Below are positions 1 through 7,673 of a stretch of DNA of 17,181 bases, piece by piece (within the stretch, counting starts at the first letter, position 1; each line of letters opens with the position of its first letter). Source of the stretch: Verrucomicrobiota bacterium (lineage in GTDB: Bacteria > Verrucomicrobiota > Verrucomicrobiia > Chthoniobacterales > UBA10450); assembly GCA_003219335.1 (NCBI GenBank), contig QHOF01000091.1:1-17181 (forward strand), given 5' to 3'. The notes under the pieces were generated by a model that saw only the letters and a list, made by a program, of their open reading frames with translations, was not told the origin of the DNA and did not search any database. The position numbers and the translations under genes were made by a program.

Positions 1-458
1 TGATTCGCGCCGTGGCGGTGGAACATCATTTGGACCCCATGCTGGTGAAGGCGGTGGTGTGGCGGGAGAGCCGGTTTGACGCCAGAAAATACGGCATCAG
101 AGGCGAGCGCGGGCTGATGCAGGTGAGCGAAAAAGCGGCTACCGAATGGGCGCGCGAAAATAAGATCGCGCCGTGGCGAGTCGAGCAGCTTTTCGATCCG
201 AAAACGAATCTGGAGGCAGGCAGTTGGTATTTGCATCGCGCGCTCGAACACTGGGGACATCAGGTCGACCCGCTGCCCTTCGCGTTGGCGGAATATAACG
301 CCGGCGCCAGTCGCGCCCAGCGGTGGAGCGGCGGAAACGGCATCGCTGACATTCCGGCAGAAAAGTTCCTCCAAAACATCGATTTCCCTGCTACCCGGAA
401 GTACATCGACTCGATCATCGACCGCCACAAATTCTATCAGCGCCGAGGCAGAATGTGA
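1..458 (+). CDS. Lytic transglycosylase, SLT domain (5' partial)
   Basis: This is the C-terminal part of a soluble-lytic-transglycosylase-type enzyme that cleaves the glycan strands of peptidoglycan in the periplasm, leaving 1,6-anhydro ends. The frame is open to the left edge (the codons before the GTG at 12 read I-R-A), so the true start and any signal peptide lie outside the window. Family landmarks appear in order: LDPMLVKAVVWRESRF, containing the catalytic Glu of the ES motif; then GERGLMQV, matching the usual G-x-x-GLMQ; then ALAEYNAG, the conserved AYNAG-type motif; and a C-terminal RKYIDSII helix, where many family members have ETRxYVxxV. About 150 residues are visible, close to a complete SLT domain. 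The stop is followed by a 113-bp gap before the next gene. Identification as an SLT enzyme is secure; the exact subfamily is not resolved. Confidence 0.9.
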   Translation, partial: IRAVAVEHHLDPMLVKAVVWRESRFDARKYGIRGERGLMQVSEKAATEWARENKIAPWRVEQLFDPKTNLEAGSWYLHRALEHWGHQVDPLPFALAEYNAGASRAQRWSGGNGIADIPAEKFLQNIDFPATRKYIDSIIDRHKFYQRRGRM

Positions 459-571
459 CGAATTGTGCGCGCCCTCACAACCGATCCCCCCGAAAGCTTT
501 ATGGCTGCTGTTTTTTCAAGTTGTGCAGTAAGAATTCGCGTTTAAACTGGCAGCTCTTTCGCGGCAAGACC

Positions 572-2809
572 ATGCAGCGGCCAGGATTTTTCATAACAGG
601 CTTAATTGTTTTTGTTGGGGTGGCGCTGAGCCTTGCCGCGCTAGCCGCCGACAGCAATTCGTCGGCGGAGAACATCATTTGTCGCGATCCATTCTCACTC
701 GGGGCGGGTACGCACGACACGCGAGGAGCGCGCACAGCAGCTGTCCGGTCTTCAAACGCAAGTGAAATTGCCGAGGAAATTGAAGCTGTTTCGTCGGCGC
801 CGCCGACACGCGGCAGCTTTATGGCGAAGTGGCAGAGAGTAACCGGCGTCAACGGTTACCTGCTGGATGTCTCCACGAGTGAATTATTCAGCGATTACGT
901 CGAGGGATTCCACGACCTGGACGTTGGCAATGTAAGCGGACGAGTCGTCACCGGATTACAGCCGGGGACGACCTATTACTATCGGGTGCGCGCTTATGAT
1001 TCGACCGGGCCCGGCCCCTACTCGCAGGTAATGTCGGTTACGACGGTGCCCACCACGGGGCTGATCATTCACGCGACGTTCGACAGCTCCATCACCGGCA
1101 ACCCAAACGCTGCGGCCATCGAGGCGATGATTAATCGGGCCATCGCATTTTATGAGTCGTTGTTCAGCGATCCGATCACCATCGAGATTTTATACCGTTA
1201 CTCAACTACTGCGCCAGACGGTTCTCCTCTGGGGCAGGGAACTTTGTCGCGAAGCGATTACACAGTTTACATGATTCCGTGGAGCACGTTTATCAATGCC
1301 CTGAGAGCAGACGCGACAACCAGTAATGACAATGTTGCCAACGCGAGTCTGCCGGGGTCTGCCTTATCCACAAACATCGTTCCGGCTAGCGCGAATGGCC
1401 GGGCAGTGGGGTTTAACACGCCGCCGGCGATGTTCGCAGACGGCACCGTTGGAGACGGCGGGCCCTATGATGGGATCGTTACGATTAATTCGGGAGAGCC
1501 GTTTCAGTTCACTCGGCCTACCAGCGGCGGCAACTATGATGCGCAGAGTGCGACTGAGCATGAGATAGATGAGGTCATCGGTTTTGGATCGCGCCTCGGG
1601 GCCAATAGCAACGACCTTCGCCCGCAGGACCTGTTCAGTTGGTCATCAGCTGGCGTGAGAAATATCACTTCTTCCGGTACCCGCTATTTCTCGATCAATG
1701 GCGGCGTCACGAACATCGTCAATTTCAATCAGGACCCGCAGGGCGATTTCGGCGATTGGCTGAGCGAGGATTGTCCGCAGGCGCATCCGTATGTGCAAAA
1801 CGCGTTTGTCTGTACCGGACAATCTTCCGACGTCACGGCTACATCGCCAGAAGGGATCAACCTGGACGTCATTGGTTACGATTTGGTAAATACATCAGCA
1901 CCGACACCTACTCCCACACCGACACCTTCGCTGGATCCGTGCTATCCCAACTTCACGACCGCGGAAGGATGCGATGCGCTTAGTTCTCTCACTACGGGCA
2001 CAGGAAATACAGCGCTTGGTTGGCGGTCACTCTTTTTGAACACCAATGGCAGCTTTAACATCGGTGTTGGTGGCGGAGCTCTGGCCCTTAATAATGGAAG
2101 CTCCAATACGGCAGTTGGCGCTGCAGCGTTGCTGCTCAACACCACCGGCTCACAGAACACCGCCATTGGAACCGACGCGCTGGTCTTTAACGACAGCGGT
2201 GTGGCCAACACTGCCAGCGGTTACTTTGCGCTGATGAACAATACCACTGGCGGCTCCAACACGGCGATCGGTTCGGAAGCACTCACCGCAAACGCGGGCG
2301 GAAACAACAACACGGCCATCGGTAATGTGACGCTTACGAACAGCGAAACCACGAGCGATAACGTATGCGTAGGCGGGGAGGCCGGGTCTGGTATCACCAC
2401 CGCCAATAATAATATCATCATCGGCCACCACTCTGGTGTGCACAGTGTTTTTGGCCAGGAAAGTGACAGGTGCTTTATCGACAACATCTCCGGTGCGCCG
2501 GTTTCCGCAGCGACGGCCGCAATTGTGATGGTCGATTCCGATGGACGATTGGGCACGTTCACCGCCGATGGACCCACCCGGGATGCATTTTCGCCCAAAG
2601 GCATCCGGCCCGAAGCCATTCCCGACGCTGCCAAGCAAGCCATGCTCGATCTCAAAGTTCAGAACTTGCGAGCAACGATCACGCAGCAACAGCAACAAAT
2701 AGAGATGCTCACCGCCCGGTTGAAAGAGCAGGCCGCACAAATCCAGAAAGTGAATGCCCAGCTCGAAATGCGTAAGCCGGCGCCACAAGTAGTCGCGGAC
2801 AAACCTTAA
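572..2809 (+). CDS. Secreted FN3 / metalloprotease-like / YadA-head-repeat protein
   Basis: A predicted exported 745-aa multidomain protein. The ATG at 572 is chosen because it directly precedes a clean signal peptide (MQRPGFFITGLIVFVG..., ending in an ALA-A cleavage site). The in-frame ATG at 455 would put 39 Cys- and Arg-rich residues in front of it. Order of parts: a fibronectin type III domain (about 75-160, ending GLQPGTTYYYRVRAYD); a metalloprotease-like domain (about 162-440) with ATEHEIDEVIGFGS at 327-340 and a NLDVIGYDL ending; a TPTPTPTP linker near 445-452; seven 16-17-residue NTAIG-type repeats resembling YadA/trimeric-adhesin head repeats (479-596); and a Gln-rich coiled coil (about 686-737). 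The zinc motif is HExxE instead of HExxH, so activity is uncertain. Likely role: a cell-surface or secreted adhesin/protease of unknown substrate. No membrane anchor or autotransporter barrel is visible at the C-terminus. Confidence 0.8.
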   Translation: MQRPGFFITGLIVFVGVALSLAALAADSNSSAENIICRDPFSLGAGTHDTRGARTAAVRSSNASEIAEEIEAVSSAPPTRGSFMAKWQRVTGVNGYLLDVSTSELFSDYVEGFHDLDVGNVSGRVVTGLQPGTTYYYRVRAYDSTGPGPYSQVMSVTTVPTTGLIIHATFDSSITGNPNAAAIEAMINRAIAFYESLFSDPITIEILYRYSTTAPDGSPLGQGTLSRSDYTVYMIPWSTFINALRADATTSNDNVANASLPGSALSTNIVPASANGRAVGFNTPPAMFADGTVGDGGPYDGIVTINSGEPFQFTRPTSGGNYDAQSATEHEIDEVIGFGSRLGANSNDLRPQDLFSWSSAGVRNITSSGTRYFSINGGVTNIVNFNQDPQGDFGDWLSEDCPQAHPYVQNAFVCTGQSSDVTATSPEGINLDVIGYDLVNTSAPTPTPTPTPSLDPCYPNFTTAEGCDALSSLTTGTGNTALGWRSLFLNTNGSFNIGVGGGALALNNGSSNTAVGAAALLLNTTGSQNTAIGTDALVFNDSGVANTASGYFALMNNTTGGSNTAIGSEALTANAGGNNNTAIGNVTLTNSETTSDNVCVGGEAGSGITTANNNIIIGHHSGVHSVFGQESDRCFIDNISGAPVSAATAAIVMVDSDGRLGTFTADGPTRDAFSPKGIRPEAIPDAAKQAMLDLKVQNLRATITQQQQQIEMLTARLKEQAAQIQKVNAQLEMRKPAPQVVADKP
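2006..2359 (+). repeat. Seven 48-51-bp coding repeats (YadA-head-like NTAIG units)
   Basis: Within the secreted protein, seven consecutive units begin with NTALG, NIGVG, NTAVG, NTAIG, NTASG, NTAIG and NTAIG. All are 17 residues long except the second, which has 16. In YadA and related trimeric adhesins such units form left-handed beta-roll coils and trimerise. The units have diverged in sequence, so this is an old repeat and not a recent tandem expansion. Confidence 0.8.
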
Positions 2810-2939
2810 AGCTGTTCCTTGAGGGCGCACCAGCCGTGGTAACCAGACGCGGCGGCTAGCGGCTGTGCGCTTCGCGGGCGGGAGCGGAAGCCGCAACGGC
2901 GGCATCGACGGCGAACCAATCTGCGCTAACGGTTAAGTA

Positions 2940-4700
2940 ATGACCAAGGAGGAAATCGCCGGTATTCTCGAGCAGATCGCAACGCTGCTCGAGTTGAAGG
3001 GCGAAAATCCTTTCAAGGTCCGGGCTTACACGAACGCCGCGCGCGCGATCGAAACTTTTGGCGGGAACGTACCAAATCTTCAGGATGAAGAAGCAGTGGC
3101 GAAGATTCCGGGGATCGGGAAGAGCATCGCACTGAAAATTAAGGAACTCGCCGCGACCGGTTCGCTGAAATACCTCGAAGATTTGCGCGCTGAATTTCCG
3201 GAGGCCATTCTGGAGTTGTTCTCGATTCCCGGCTTGGGCGCGAGAAAAATCAAGGCGCTCTACGAGCAACTGCGCGTTAGTTCGATCGAGCAACTGCGCC
3301 AGGCGTGCGAGGCGGGTCGCGTGGCGAAATTGCCCGGTTTCGGTGAAACGACGCAAGTGAAGATTTGCAACGCGATCGAGGAACGAACCCGGCATTCTGG
3401 GTATTTTCAATTCGGGCAGATCGCGCATGAAGCGGAGACATTAAGAAACGATTTGGCAGGTCAATCCGATGCCCTGCAGGTGGAGGTTGCAGGCAGTTAC
3501 AGGCGGCGAAAAGAAATTGTGCACGATGTCGATCTTCTGGTGGCGACAAAAAACCCCGAGGCGATCACAAAATTTTTCGTTTCTCATCCATTGGTGGAAT
3601 CGATCATTGCGCAAGGGCCGACCAAATCGAGTGTGCGGCTGCGTTCCGGGGTTCAGTGTGACCTGCGTGTGGTGAGCACCGCAGAATATCCGTTTGCGCT
3701 CGCTTATTTCACTGGAAACAAGGAGCACAATATCGAGTTGCGCAGCCGCGCGCTGAAACGGGGTTGGACTCTCAACGAGTATCGCCTCGCGCCGGTGCCG
3801 ATCGACCCAAAGGCGAAAAAGAAAATTCGGCCAAAAAAGATCCCGAAGGTGCGCGATGAAACCGATTTGTACCGGGCTGTGGACCTCGATTTCATTCCGC
3901 CGGAATTGCGGGAAAAGTGGGGAGAGTTTGAGGCTGCCCAAAATCACGCGATACCGAAATTGATCGAGAAGGAAAATTTACGGGGCACATTTCACTCACA
4001 CACGCTGGCAAGCGACGGCCACAATTCGCTGGAAGAAATGGCGGAAGCTGCGCAGGCGCTCGGCCTGGAGTATCTGGGCATTGCCGATCACAGTCGCAGC
4101 CAGATTCAAGCACACGGGCTTGATGAGAAAAAACTGCTGGCGCAAGTCCCGGCGATTCGAAAGCTGAACGAAAAGTTCGACGGCTTCCGTCTTTTTACCG
4201 GAGTGGAATGCGACATTCTTCGGGACGGTTCGCTTGATTTTCCTGATGAAGTTTTGGCGCAACTCGATTTCGTAGTCGCTTCTGTTCATTCTGCTCTTGG
4301 TCTGAGCGAAGCGGACATGACCAGGCGCATGATTCGCGCGATGGAGAATCGGTTCGTGACTATGCTGGCGCATCCGACTGGCCGCTTGCTTTTAAAGCGC
4401 GAGCCGTACCAAATCGATGTCCCCGAAATCCTCGATGCAGCGGCGCACACCGGCACTTGGATCGAACTCAACGCCGCTCCAAAACGGCTCGATCTCGATT
4501 GGCGTTGGTGGCCGATGGCGAAACAGAAGGGCGTCAAATGCGTAATTAACCCGGACGCGCACCGCGCCGAGCGTTTGCAGGATTTATGGTTCGGGATCGG
4601 CATCGCGCGCAAAGGCTGGCTCACCAAAGAGGATGTGGTGAATTGTTTGCCGCTCGGCAAAATCGAGAGCGTATTGCGAGCGAAGCGGGAAGTAGCGTAA
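2940..4700 (+). CDS. polX: DNA polymerase/3'-5' exonuclease PolX
   Basis: A 586-aa family-X DNA polymerase fused to a PHP phosphoesterase domain, as in Bacillus and Thermus PolX. It fills short gaps in base-excision repair and has a Mn-dependent 3'-5' exonuclease. The N-terminal 8-kDa and helix-hairpin-helix region contains IPGIGKSIALKI and IPGLGARKI. The polymerase palm has GSYRRRKEIVHDVDLL, with metal-binding Asp196 and Asp198, and the third Asp at 241 in QCDLRVV. YFTGNKEHNIELRSRA is the typical thumb motif. The PHP domain starts near 350 with HSHTLASDG (His352, His354, Asp359) and ADHS (383-386), and later has VASVHS, AHPTGR and NPDAHR, so all expected metal ligands seem present. Length is normal for the family. 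It starts ATG 130 bp after the secreted-protein gene and its last codons lie inside a hairpin repeat. Confidence 0.96.
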   Translation: MTKEEIAGILEQIATLLELKGENPFKVRAYTNAARAIETFGGNVPNLQDEEAVAKIPGIGKSIALKIKELAATGSLKYLEDLRAEFPEAILELFSIPGLGARKIKALYEQLRVSSIEQLRQACEAGRVAKLPGFGETTQVKICNAIEERTRHSGYFQFGQIAHEAETLRNDLAGQSDALQVEVAGSYRRRKEIVHDVDLLVATKNPEAITKFFVSHPLVESIIAQGPTKSSVRLRSGVQCDLRVVSTAEYPFALAYFTGNKEHNIELRSRALKRGWTLNEYRLAPVPIDPKAKKKIRPKKIPKVRDETDLYRAVDLDFIPPELREKWGEFEAAQNHAIPKLIEKENLRGTFHSHTLASDGHNSLEEMAEAAQALGLEYLGIADHSRSQIQAHGLDEKKLLAQVPAIRKLNEKFDGFRLFTGVECDILRDGSLDFPDEVLAQLDFVVASVHSALGLSEADMTRRMIRAMENRFVTMLAHPTGRLLLKREPYQIDVPEILDAAAHTGTWIELNAAPKRLDLDWRWWPMAKQKGVKCVINPDAHRAERLQDLWFGIGIARKGWLTKEDVVNCLPLGKIESVLRAKREVA

Positions 4701-4751
4701 GCGTCTCGCTTGCGCAGTGTAGATTCCGCGCAAGCCAGAGGCTTACGCTAC
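4692..4751. repeat. 60-bp REP-like hairpin between convergent genes
   Basis: A near-palindrome: GTAGCGTAAGC (4692-4702) pairs with GCTTACGCTAC (4741-4751), and GCTTGCGC (4708-4715) pairs with GCGCAAGC (4728-4735). The 5-bp stretch between them has three pairs and two mismatches, and the loop is 12 nt. Both outer arms are coding and read GTA GCG TAA, so polX and the converging arginine dihydrolase gene both end Val-Ala-stop inside the repeat. It may act as a bidirectional terminator or mRNA 3'-end stabiliser, but there is no U-tract on either strand. Confidence 0.85.
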
Positions 4752-5552
4752 ACTTTCTCGTTGCGGCATGAACATGACGAGGCATTTGCAGGCCCCGCCC
4801 GCCTTGATGAATTCGCTCATCGGCAATTCGTGGCAGCGGTAGCCGCGCTCGTGCAGCCTGGTCACGAGTTGTGGCGCGCCTTCGGGCAAAACAATGTCGC
4901 GCTCCAGCACCACGGCGTTACACGAAAAATGCGTCGCCTCTTCCTGGGAAACATCAATTAGATCGATCACATGCTCGCGGATTGCGCGCTGGCCGTACTC
5001 GTCGAAGGCCATCGGAAACCAAAAAGCCCCGCCGTCGGGCAGCGGACAAAAACAGGTATCCAGGTGATAAAAGCGCGGATCAACCAGTTCCACCGAGATC
5101 ACCAGGCAGCCGAGCATGTCTGCGATGGCGCGATGCGATTGAATGTCGGACCGAAATTTGTAGCCGCAGAAGAGCACGTCGCCGCTAAAGAGCGCATCGC
5201 CTTCGCCTTCGAAATAAAGATTTTCCGGGAGCCAACGCACTTCGTAGCCGCGTTGCTTCATCCGTTCTACGAAGAACGACTGTTCACCGGCGCGCTCTGT
5301 GTGCCGGAAATTGCTGGGGATAAATTTGCGGCCAATAGTCAGTCCGGCGTTGGCGGTGAAAACCATATCAGGAAGTCCCGGCTGCGGCGCAATCAGATGC
5401 ACCTTGCAATCCAATTTTGAGAGCGTCGCGTGCAATCCTTCCCATTGCTTTTGCGCTAGCTCTGCCTGGGCGCCGCGGGCACGGCTCATCCAGGGATTGA
5501 TCTCGTATTCGATGCCGTAGTAATCGGGCGGACAGAGGAGCAGCTCGCGCAT
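4743..5552 (-). CDS. ArgZ-like arginine dihydrolase (amidinotransferase fold)
   Basis: A 269-aa stand-alone homologue of the N-terminal domain of cyanobacterial ArgZ/AgrE, which converts arginine to ornithine, CO2 and two ammonia without releasing citrulline. The guanidino-modifying fold is clear. It has INPWM with Asn19, LPDMVFTANAG with Asn68, FEGEGDAL with Asp119, RFYHLDTCFCPL with His163, and KAGGACKCL with the probable nucleophile Cys257. From memory of the family, the spacing of Asn19 and Asn68 matches the asparagines considered important in ArgZ, and the His and Cys are the catalytic pair of the superfamily. Dimethylargininase-type annotation is a possible alternative, but the FTAN, HLDTCFCPL and AGGxxKCL motifs favour ArgZ. 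It lies 12 bp downstream of the LOR/SDH gene on the same strand, so the two are probably one transcript. No strong ribosome binding site precedes its ATG. Confidence 0.85.
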   Translation of the reverse strand: MRELLLCPPDYYGIEYEINPWMSRARGAQAELAQKQWEGLHATLSKLDCKVHLIAPQPGLPDMVFTANAGLTIGRKFIPSNFRHTERAGEQSFFVERMKQRGYEVRWLPENLYFEGEGDALFSGDVLFCGYKFRSDIQSHRAIADMLGCLVISVELVDPRFYHLDTCFCPLPDGGAFWFPMAFDEYGQRAIREHVIDLIDVSQEEATHFSCNAVVLERDIVLPEGAPQLVTRLHERGYRCHELPMSEFIKAGGACKCLVMFMPQRESVA

Positions 5553-5564
5553 GGGATGGTCAAT

Positions 5565-6794
5565 TTAGTCGCGAATACGGGAGTCGCTGAGATAACCGGC
5601 GAGTTCCCGAAGAAATGGTTCCACGTCCGTGACCAGGCCGATTGATTGCAACGGTTGATGCTCGACTGCTCTTTCCACTGCCGAAGGGTCGATATCCACG
5701 CAGACGGTTTTCACGCTGGGCGCCAGCATGCTGGCCACCGCAAGCGAATGCTGGATGGTTGCCAGCAGTAAGGCGTGCGTCACGTCGGCCAGTTTTTCGC
5801 GCATTACTTTTTGAGCTTCGATTGCGTCTGTCGTCACGCCCGGAATCGGTCCCTCATCGCGAATCGAGCCGGTCAGCACAATATCGACATTGTGCCGGAC
5901 ACACGCATGCATGATGCCGCTGGTGAGGATATTTTTTTGCACCGCTGCCGCGATCCCTCCCGCTTCGCGGATGGCATTGACCGCTCGCATATGGTTCTCG
6001 TGTCCGCCGCGCGCGAAGGCCAGGTCGGGGTTCACTCCCAAAGAGGTGCCAAACAACGCCCGTTCCACGTCGTAAGCAGCAAACGCGTTTCCAGCAAAAA
6101 AACGATCGACATATCGCGATTCGATGAGGCGCACCAAATGCTGGCTGGCGCCGGTGCGCACGATCGCAGGCCCGGCCACGACTGCGATTTTACCCTTCGC
6201 CGCGTGCGCGCGTCGCAATTCACCAGCCAGCTCGCGAATGATGGCCGATTTCGGTTCGTCGGCGTCGATGATCGTGTTGATGAACTGAAAAAGATCCGTG
6301 CGCGATGTTGCGCGCTGCACCGGCACGACGCGGACACCCTGGTGACCGACCACGATCTCATCGCCTTTGTGCACATCGAAAAACTTTACCGCTCGGGCGG
6401 CGCGCCGTTTTCGATCAACTGCGATCGCGCTATTCATCATGGCAGGCCGCACTTCGATTTCTTTGCCGTCAAACCGGACGAAGGTTTGCTGGTTGGTCGT
6501 GACGTAGAAATCGCGCGGAAACACTCCGTCGGCGGGGGATGCGGCCAGTTGAGCGTCCGCGTGTTCGGCCACTTCGGCGCCGTGCTGTCGCAGGCGCAGA
6601 ATCAATTCGTCCAGCGCCTCGCTTGTTTTGGCCGACACCTCGATTCGCGCGAAGCTTTGGTCGGCTCGTCTTTTACCGATCTTAATCTCACCGATCTTAA
6701 AATTCGCGCCGTGGGTCAGAATTTGATCCAGCACCTTCGGCAGAATCAGCGAGTCAATGATATGCCCGCGCAACTCGATCGTTTCCGAAAACAT
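5565..6794 (-). CDS. LOR/SDH-domain ornithine cyclodeaminase (TIGR00300 type)
   Basis: A 409-aa protein matching the C-terminal portion of ArgZ/AgrE and the archaeal TIGR00300 family. Known members convert ornithine to proline and ammonia with NAD. The N-terminal part has IELRGHIIDSLILPKVLD and the ferredoxin-like KIGEIKIGKRRADQSFARIEV. A middle part has GDEIVVGHQGVRVVP. The Rossmann part starts near 200 with AVVAGPAIVRTGASQHLVRL. It also shows the diagnostic GNAFAAYDVERALFGTSLG, GGHENHMRAVNAIR and LTGSIRDEGPIPGVTTD. The ATG at 6794 gives the conserved start (MFSETIELRGH); a TTG two codons earlier at 6800 is the alternative. It is first in a two-gene unit with the ArgZ-like dihydrolase, so arginine to ornithine to proline could run through the two products. 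Substrate assignment is by homology only. Confidence 0.86.
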   Translation of the reverse strand: MFSETIELRGHIIDSLILPKVLDQILTHGANFKIGEIKIGKRRADQSFARIEVSAKTSEALDELILRLRQHGAEVAEHADAQLAASPADGVFPRDFYVTTNQQTFVRFDGKEIEVRPAMMNSAIAVDRKRRAARAVKFFDVHKGDEIVVGHQGVRVVPVQRATSRTDLFQFINTIIDADEPKSAIIRELAGELRRAHAAKGKIAVVAGPAIVRTGASQHLVRLIESRYVDRFFAGNAFAAYDVERALFGTSLGVNPDLAFARGGHENHMRAVNAIREAGGIAAAVQKNILTSGIMHACVRHNVDIVLTGSIRDEGPIPGVTTDAIEAQKVMREKLADVTHALLLATIQHSLAVASMLAPSVKTVCVDIDPSAVERAVEHQPLQSIGLVTDVEPFLRELAGYLSDSRIRD

Positions 6795-6901
6795 CCGCAA
6801 AGTCTAGCCAAGGAAAACGACCACGCCAGTTAGTCGCAAATTGTTTTGGCGGCTTGCATCAGACGCGAAAGTTCAATAAATAGGCAGCGCCAATAATCGA
6901 T

Positions 6902-7042
6902 ATGGAAAAACCAAGCGCACGCGGGCCTTCGCCGAGCCGCAAAGCGCATCGCGCTTTGGGACCAACATTAAATCGAAAGTTAAAGCGCCCGCCGCCGCTG
7001 CGTTCGAATAAAAAAGAACCCAAACGGAAGTCGCAGGGTTAA
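6902..7042 (+). CDS. Small basic protein, unknown (46 aa)
   Basis: An ATG-started frame of 46 codons in the gap between the divergent LOR/SDH gene and the next plus-strand gene. The product is very rich in Lys, Arg, Pro and Ser (MEKPSARGPSPSRKAHRALG at the start, KKEPKRKS near the end) and has no membrane segment. It could bind nucleic acid or be a chance frame. The ribosome binding site is weak. A possible -35-like TTGCAT lies at 6854 and an AT-rich -10-like TAAATA at 6877, 17 bp apart. I do not recognise a family. Confidence 0.35.
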   Translation: MEKPSARGPSPSRKAHRALGPTLNRKLKRPPPLRSNKKEPKRKSQG

Positions 7043-7060
7043 TCGTTAGCTTCGGAATAG

Positions 7061-7279
7061 ATGCACAAGGATTTGCCAGCTCTCACGACGAAGATCGCGG
7101 AGGCACTTTCGAAGCAGTCCGAGTATCTCGTCACCCAGCCGGCGGAGCTGCGAGTTCTGCGTGACATGTCCGACGCGGAAATTCGAGACTTCGCGAAGAA
7201 CCACGGCTGGCGCGTCATACATCGTCTCGGGGGACGGCAGGTTGAATTCTACAACGACGCGAGCGAGCGGGCGCTGTAG
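7061..7279 (+). CDS. Hypothetical protein, 72 aa
   Basis: A small soluble protein that I cannot assign to a family with confidence. It has an N-terminal helix (LTTKIAEALSKQSEYLV), an acidic helix (MSDAEIRDFAKNHGW) and a short beta-rich end (WRVIHRLGGRQVEFYND). The helix-then-strand pattern and normal codon use make it look like a real gene. It starts at ATG 7061, with a GGAA stretch just upstream as a weak ribosome binding site. It is followed by 72 bp and then the TMEM14-like gene on the same strand. No catalytic motif is visible. Confidence 0.6.
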   Translation: MHKDLPALTTKIAEALSKQSEYLVTQPAELRVLRDMSDAEIRDFAKNHGWRVIHRLGGRQVEFYNDASERAL

Positions 7280-7351
7280 CCGGAATCGGTGATCCCGGCA
7301 TTGAGCTGGACAGCGCAAAGCAGTTGGCGTACGTGTGCTGGCGCGTTCCAA

Positions 7352-7669
7352 ATGGAAGCGACGAAGATTTATTTTACCGTTTTCGGCGTTTTGACGATCG
7401 CCGGTGGCATCATTGGTTACGTGAAGGCAGGCAGCGTGGCGTCGATCATTGCCGGCGCGGTCACCGGAGTTTTGCTGCTCGTAGCGGCATTTCTTTTGCC
7501 GGAACATCGAGCGGCAGGGTTAGCGACCGCGTTCATCATTTCGCTTTTACTCGCGGCGCAGTTCGTTCCCAAATTTTTGCGAACCGGCAGGGTGATGCCA
7601 GCAGGAATAATGTCGGTCCTGAGCGTGATCGGGATTATTGCGGCCATTGTCGCCTGGGTAAAAAAGTAA
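7352..7669 (+). CDS. TMEM14 family membrane protein
   Basis: A 105-aa integral membrane protein of the TMEM14 (UPF0136) type. The N-terminal motif is typical: KIYFTVFGVLTIAGGIIGYVKAGSVASIIAG, shown here only as a landmark in two parts, KIYFTVFGVLTIAGG and IGYVKAGSVASIIAG. Four hydrophobic segments follow one another: about 8-24, 27-45, 52-68 and 82-101. The ATG at 7352 is preferred over the GTG at 7289, because the extra 21 residues (MIPALSWTAQSSW...) are not part of the family pattern. Bacterial members have no settled function. It ends 4 bp before the GTG of the chitosanase-like gene, which suggests cotranscription. Confidence 0.8.
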   Translation: MEATKIYFTVFGVLTIAGGIIGYVKAGSVASIIAGAVTGVLLLVAAFLLPEHRAAGLATAFIISLLLAAQFVPKFLRTGRVMPAGIMSVLSVIGIIAAIVAWVKK

Positions 7670-7673
7670 TCGC

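Noticed and set aside
455..571. N-terminal extension of the secreted protein from ATG 455, overlapping the transglycosylase stop
   Set aside because: It would add 39 Cys/Arg-rich residues ahead of a textbook signal peptide starting at ATG 572.
2006..2359. Possible CRISPR array because of regular 51-bp spacing
   Set aside because: The periodicity is in the protein (17-residue units) and the DNA units have diverged; there are no identical repeats with unique spacers.
2150..2905. A 251-codon open frame on the minus strand
   Set aside because: It is antisense to the YadA-like repeat region. The periodic coding repeat keeps the opposite frame open, and the product shows no recognisable fold.
2810..2939. 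Possible small gene or RNA between the secreted-protein gene and polX
   Set aside because: Only GC-rich, imperfectly repeated sequence is present, with no start-plus-ribosome-site, tRNA fold or clear terminator.
5775..6833. A 352-codon open frame on the plus strand
   Set aside because: It is fully antisense to the well-supported LOR/SDH gene, and its product is rich in Arg/His with no domain pattern.
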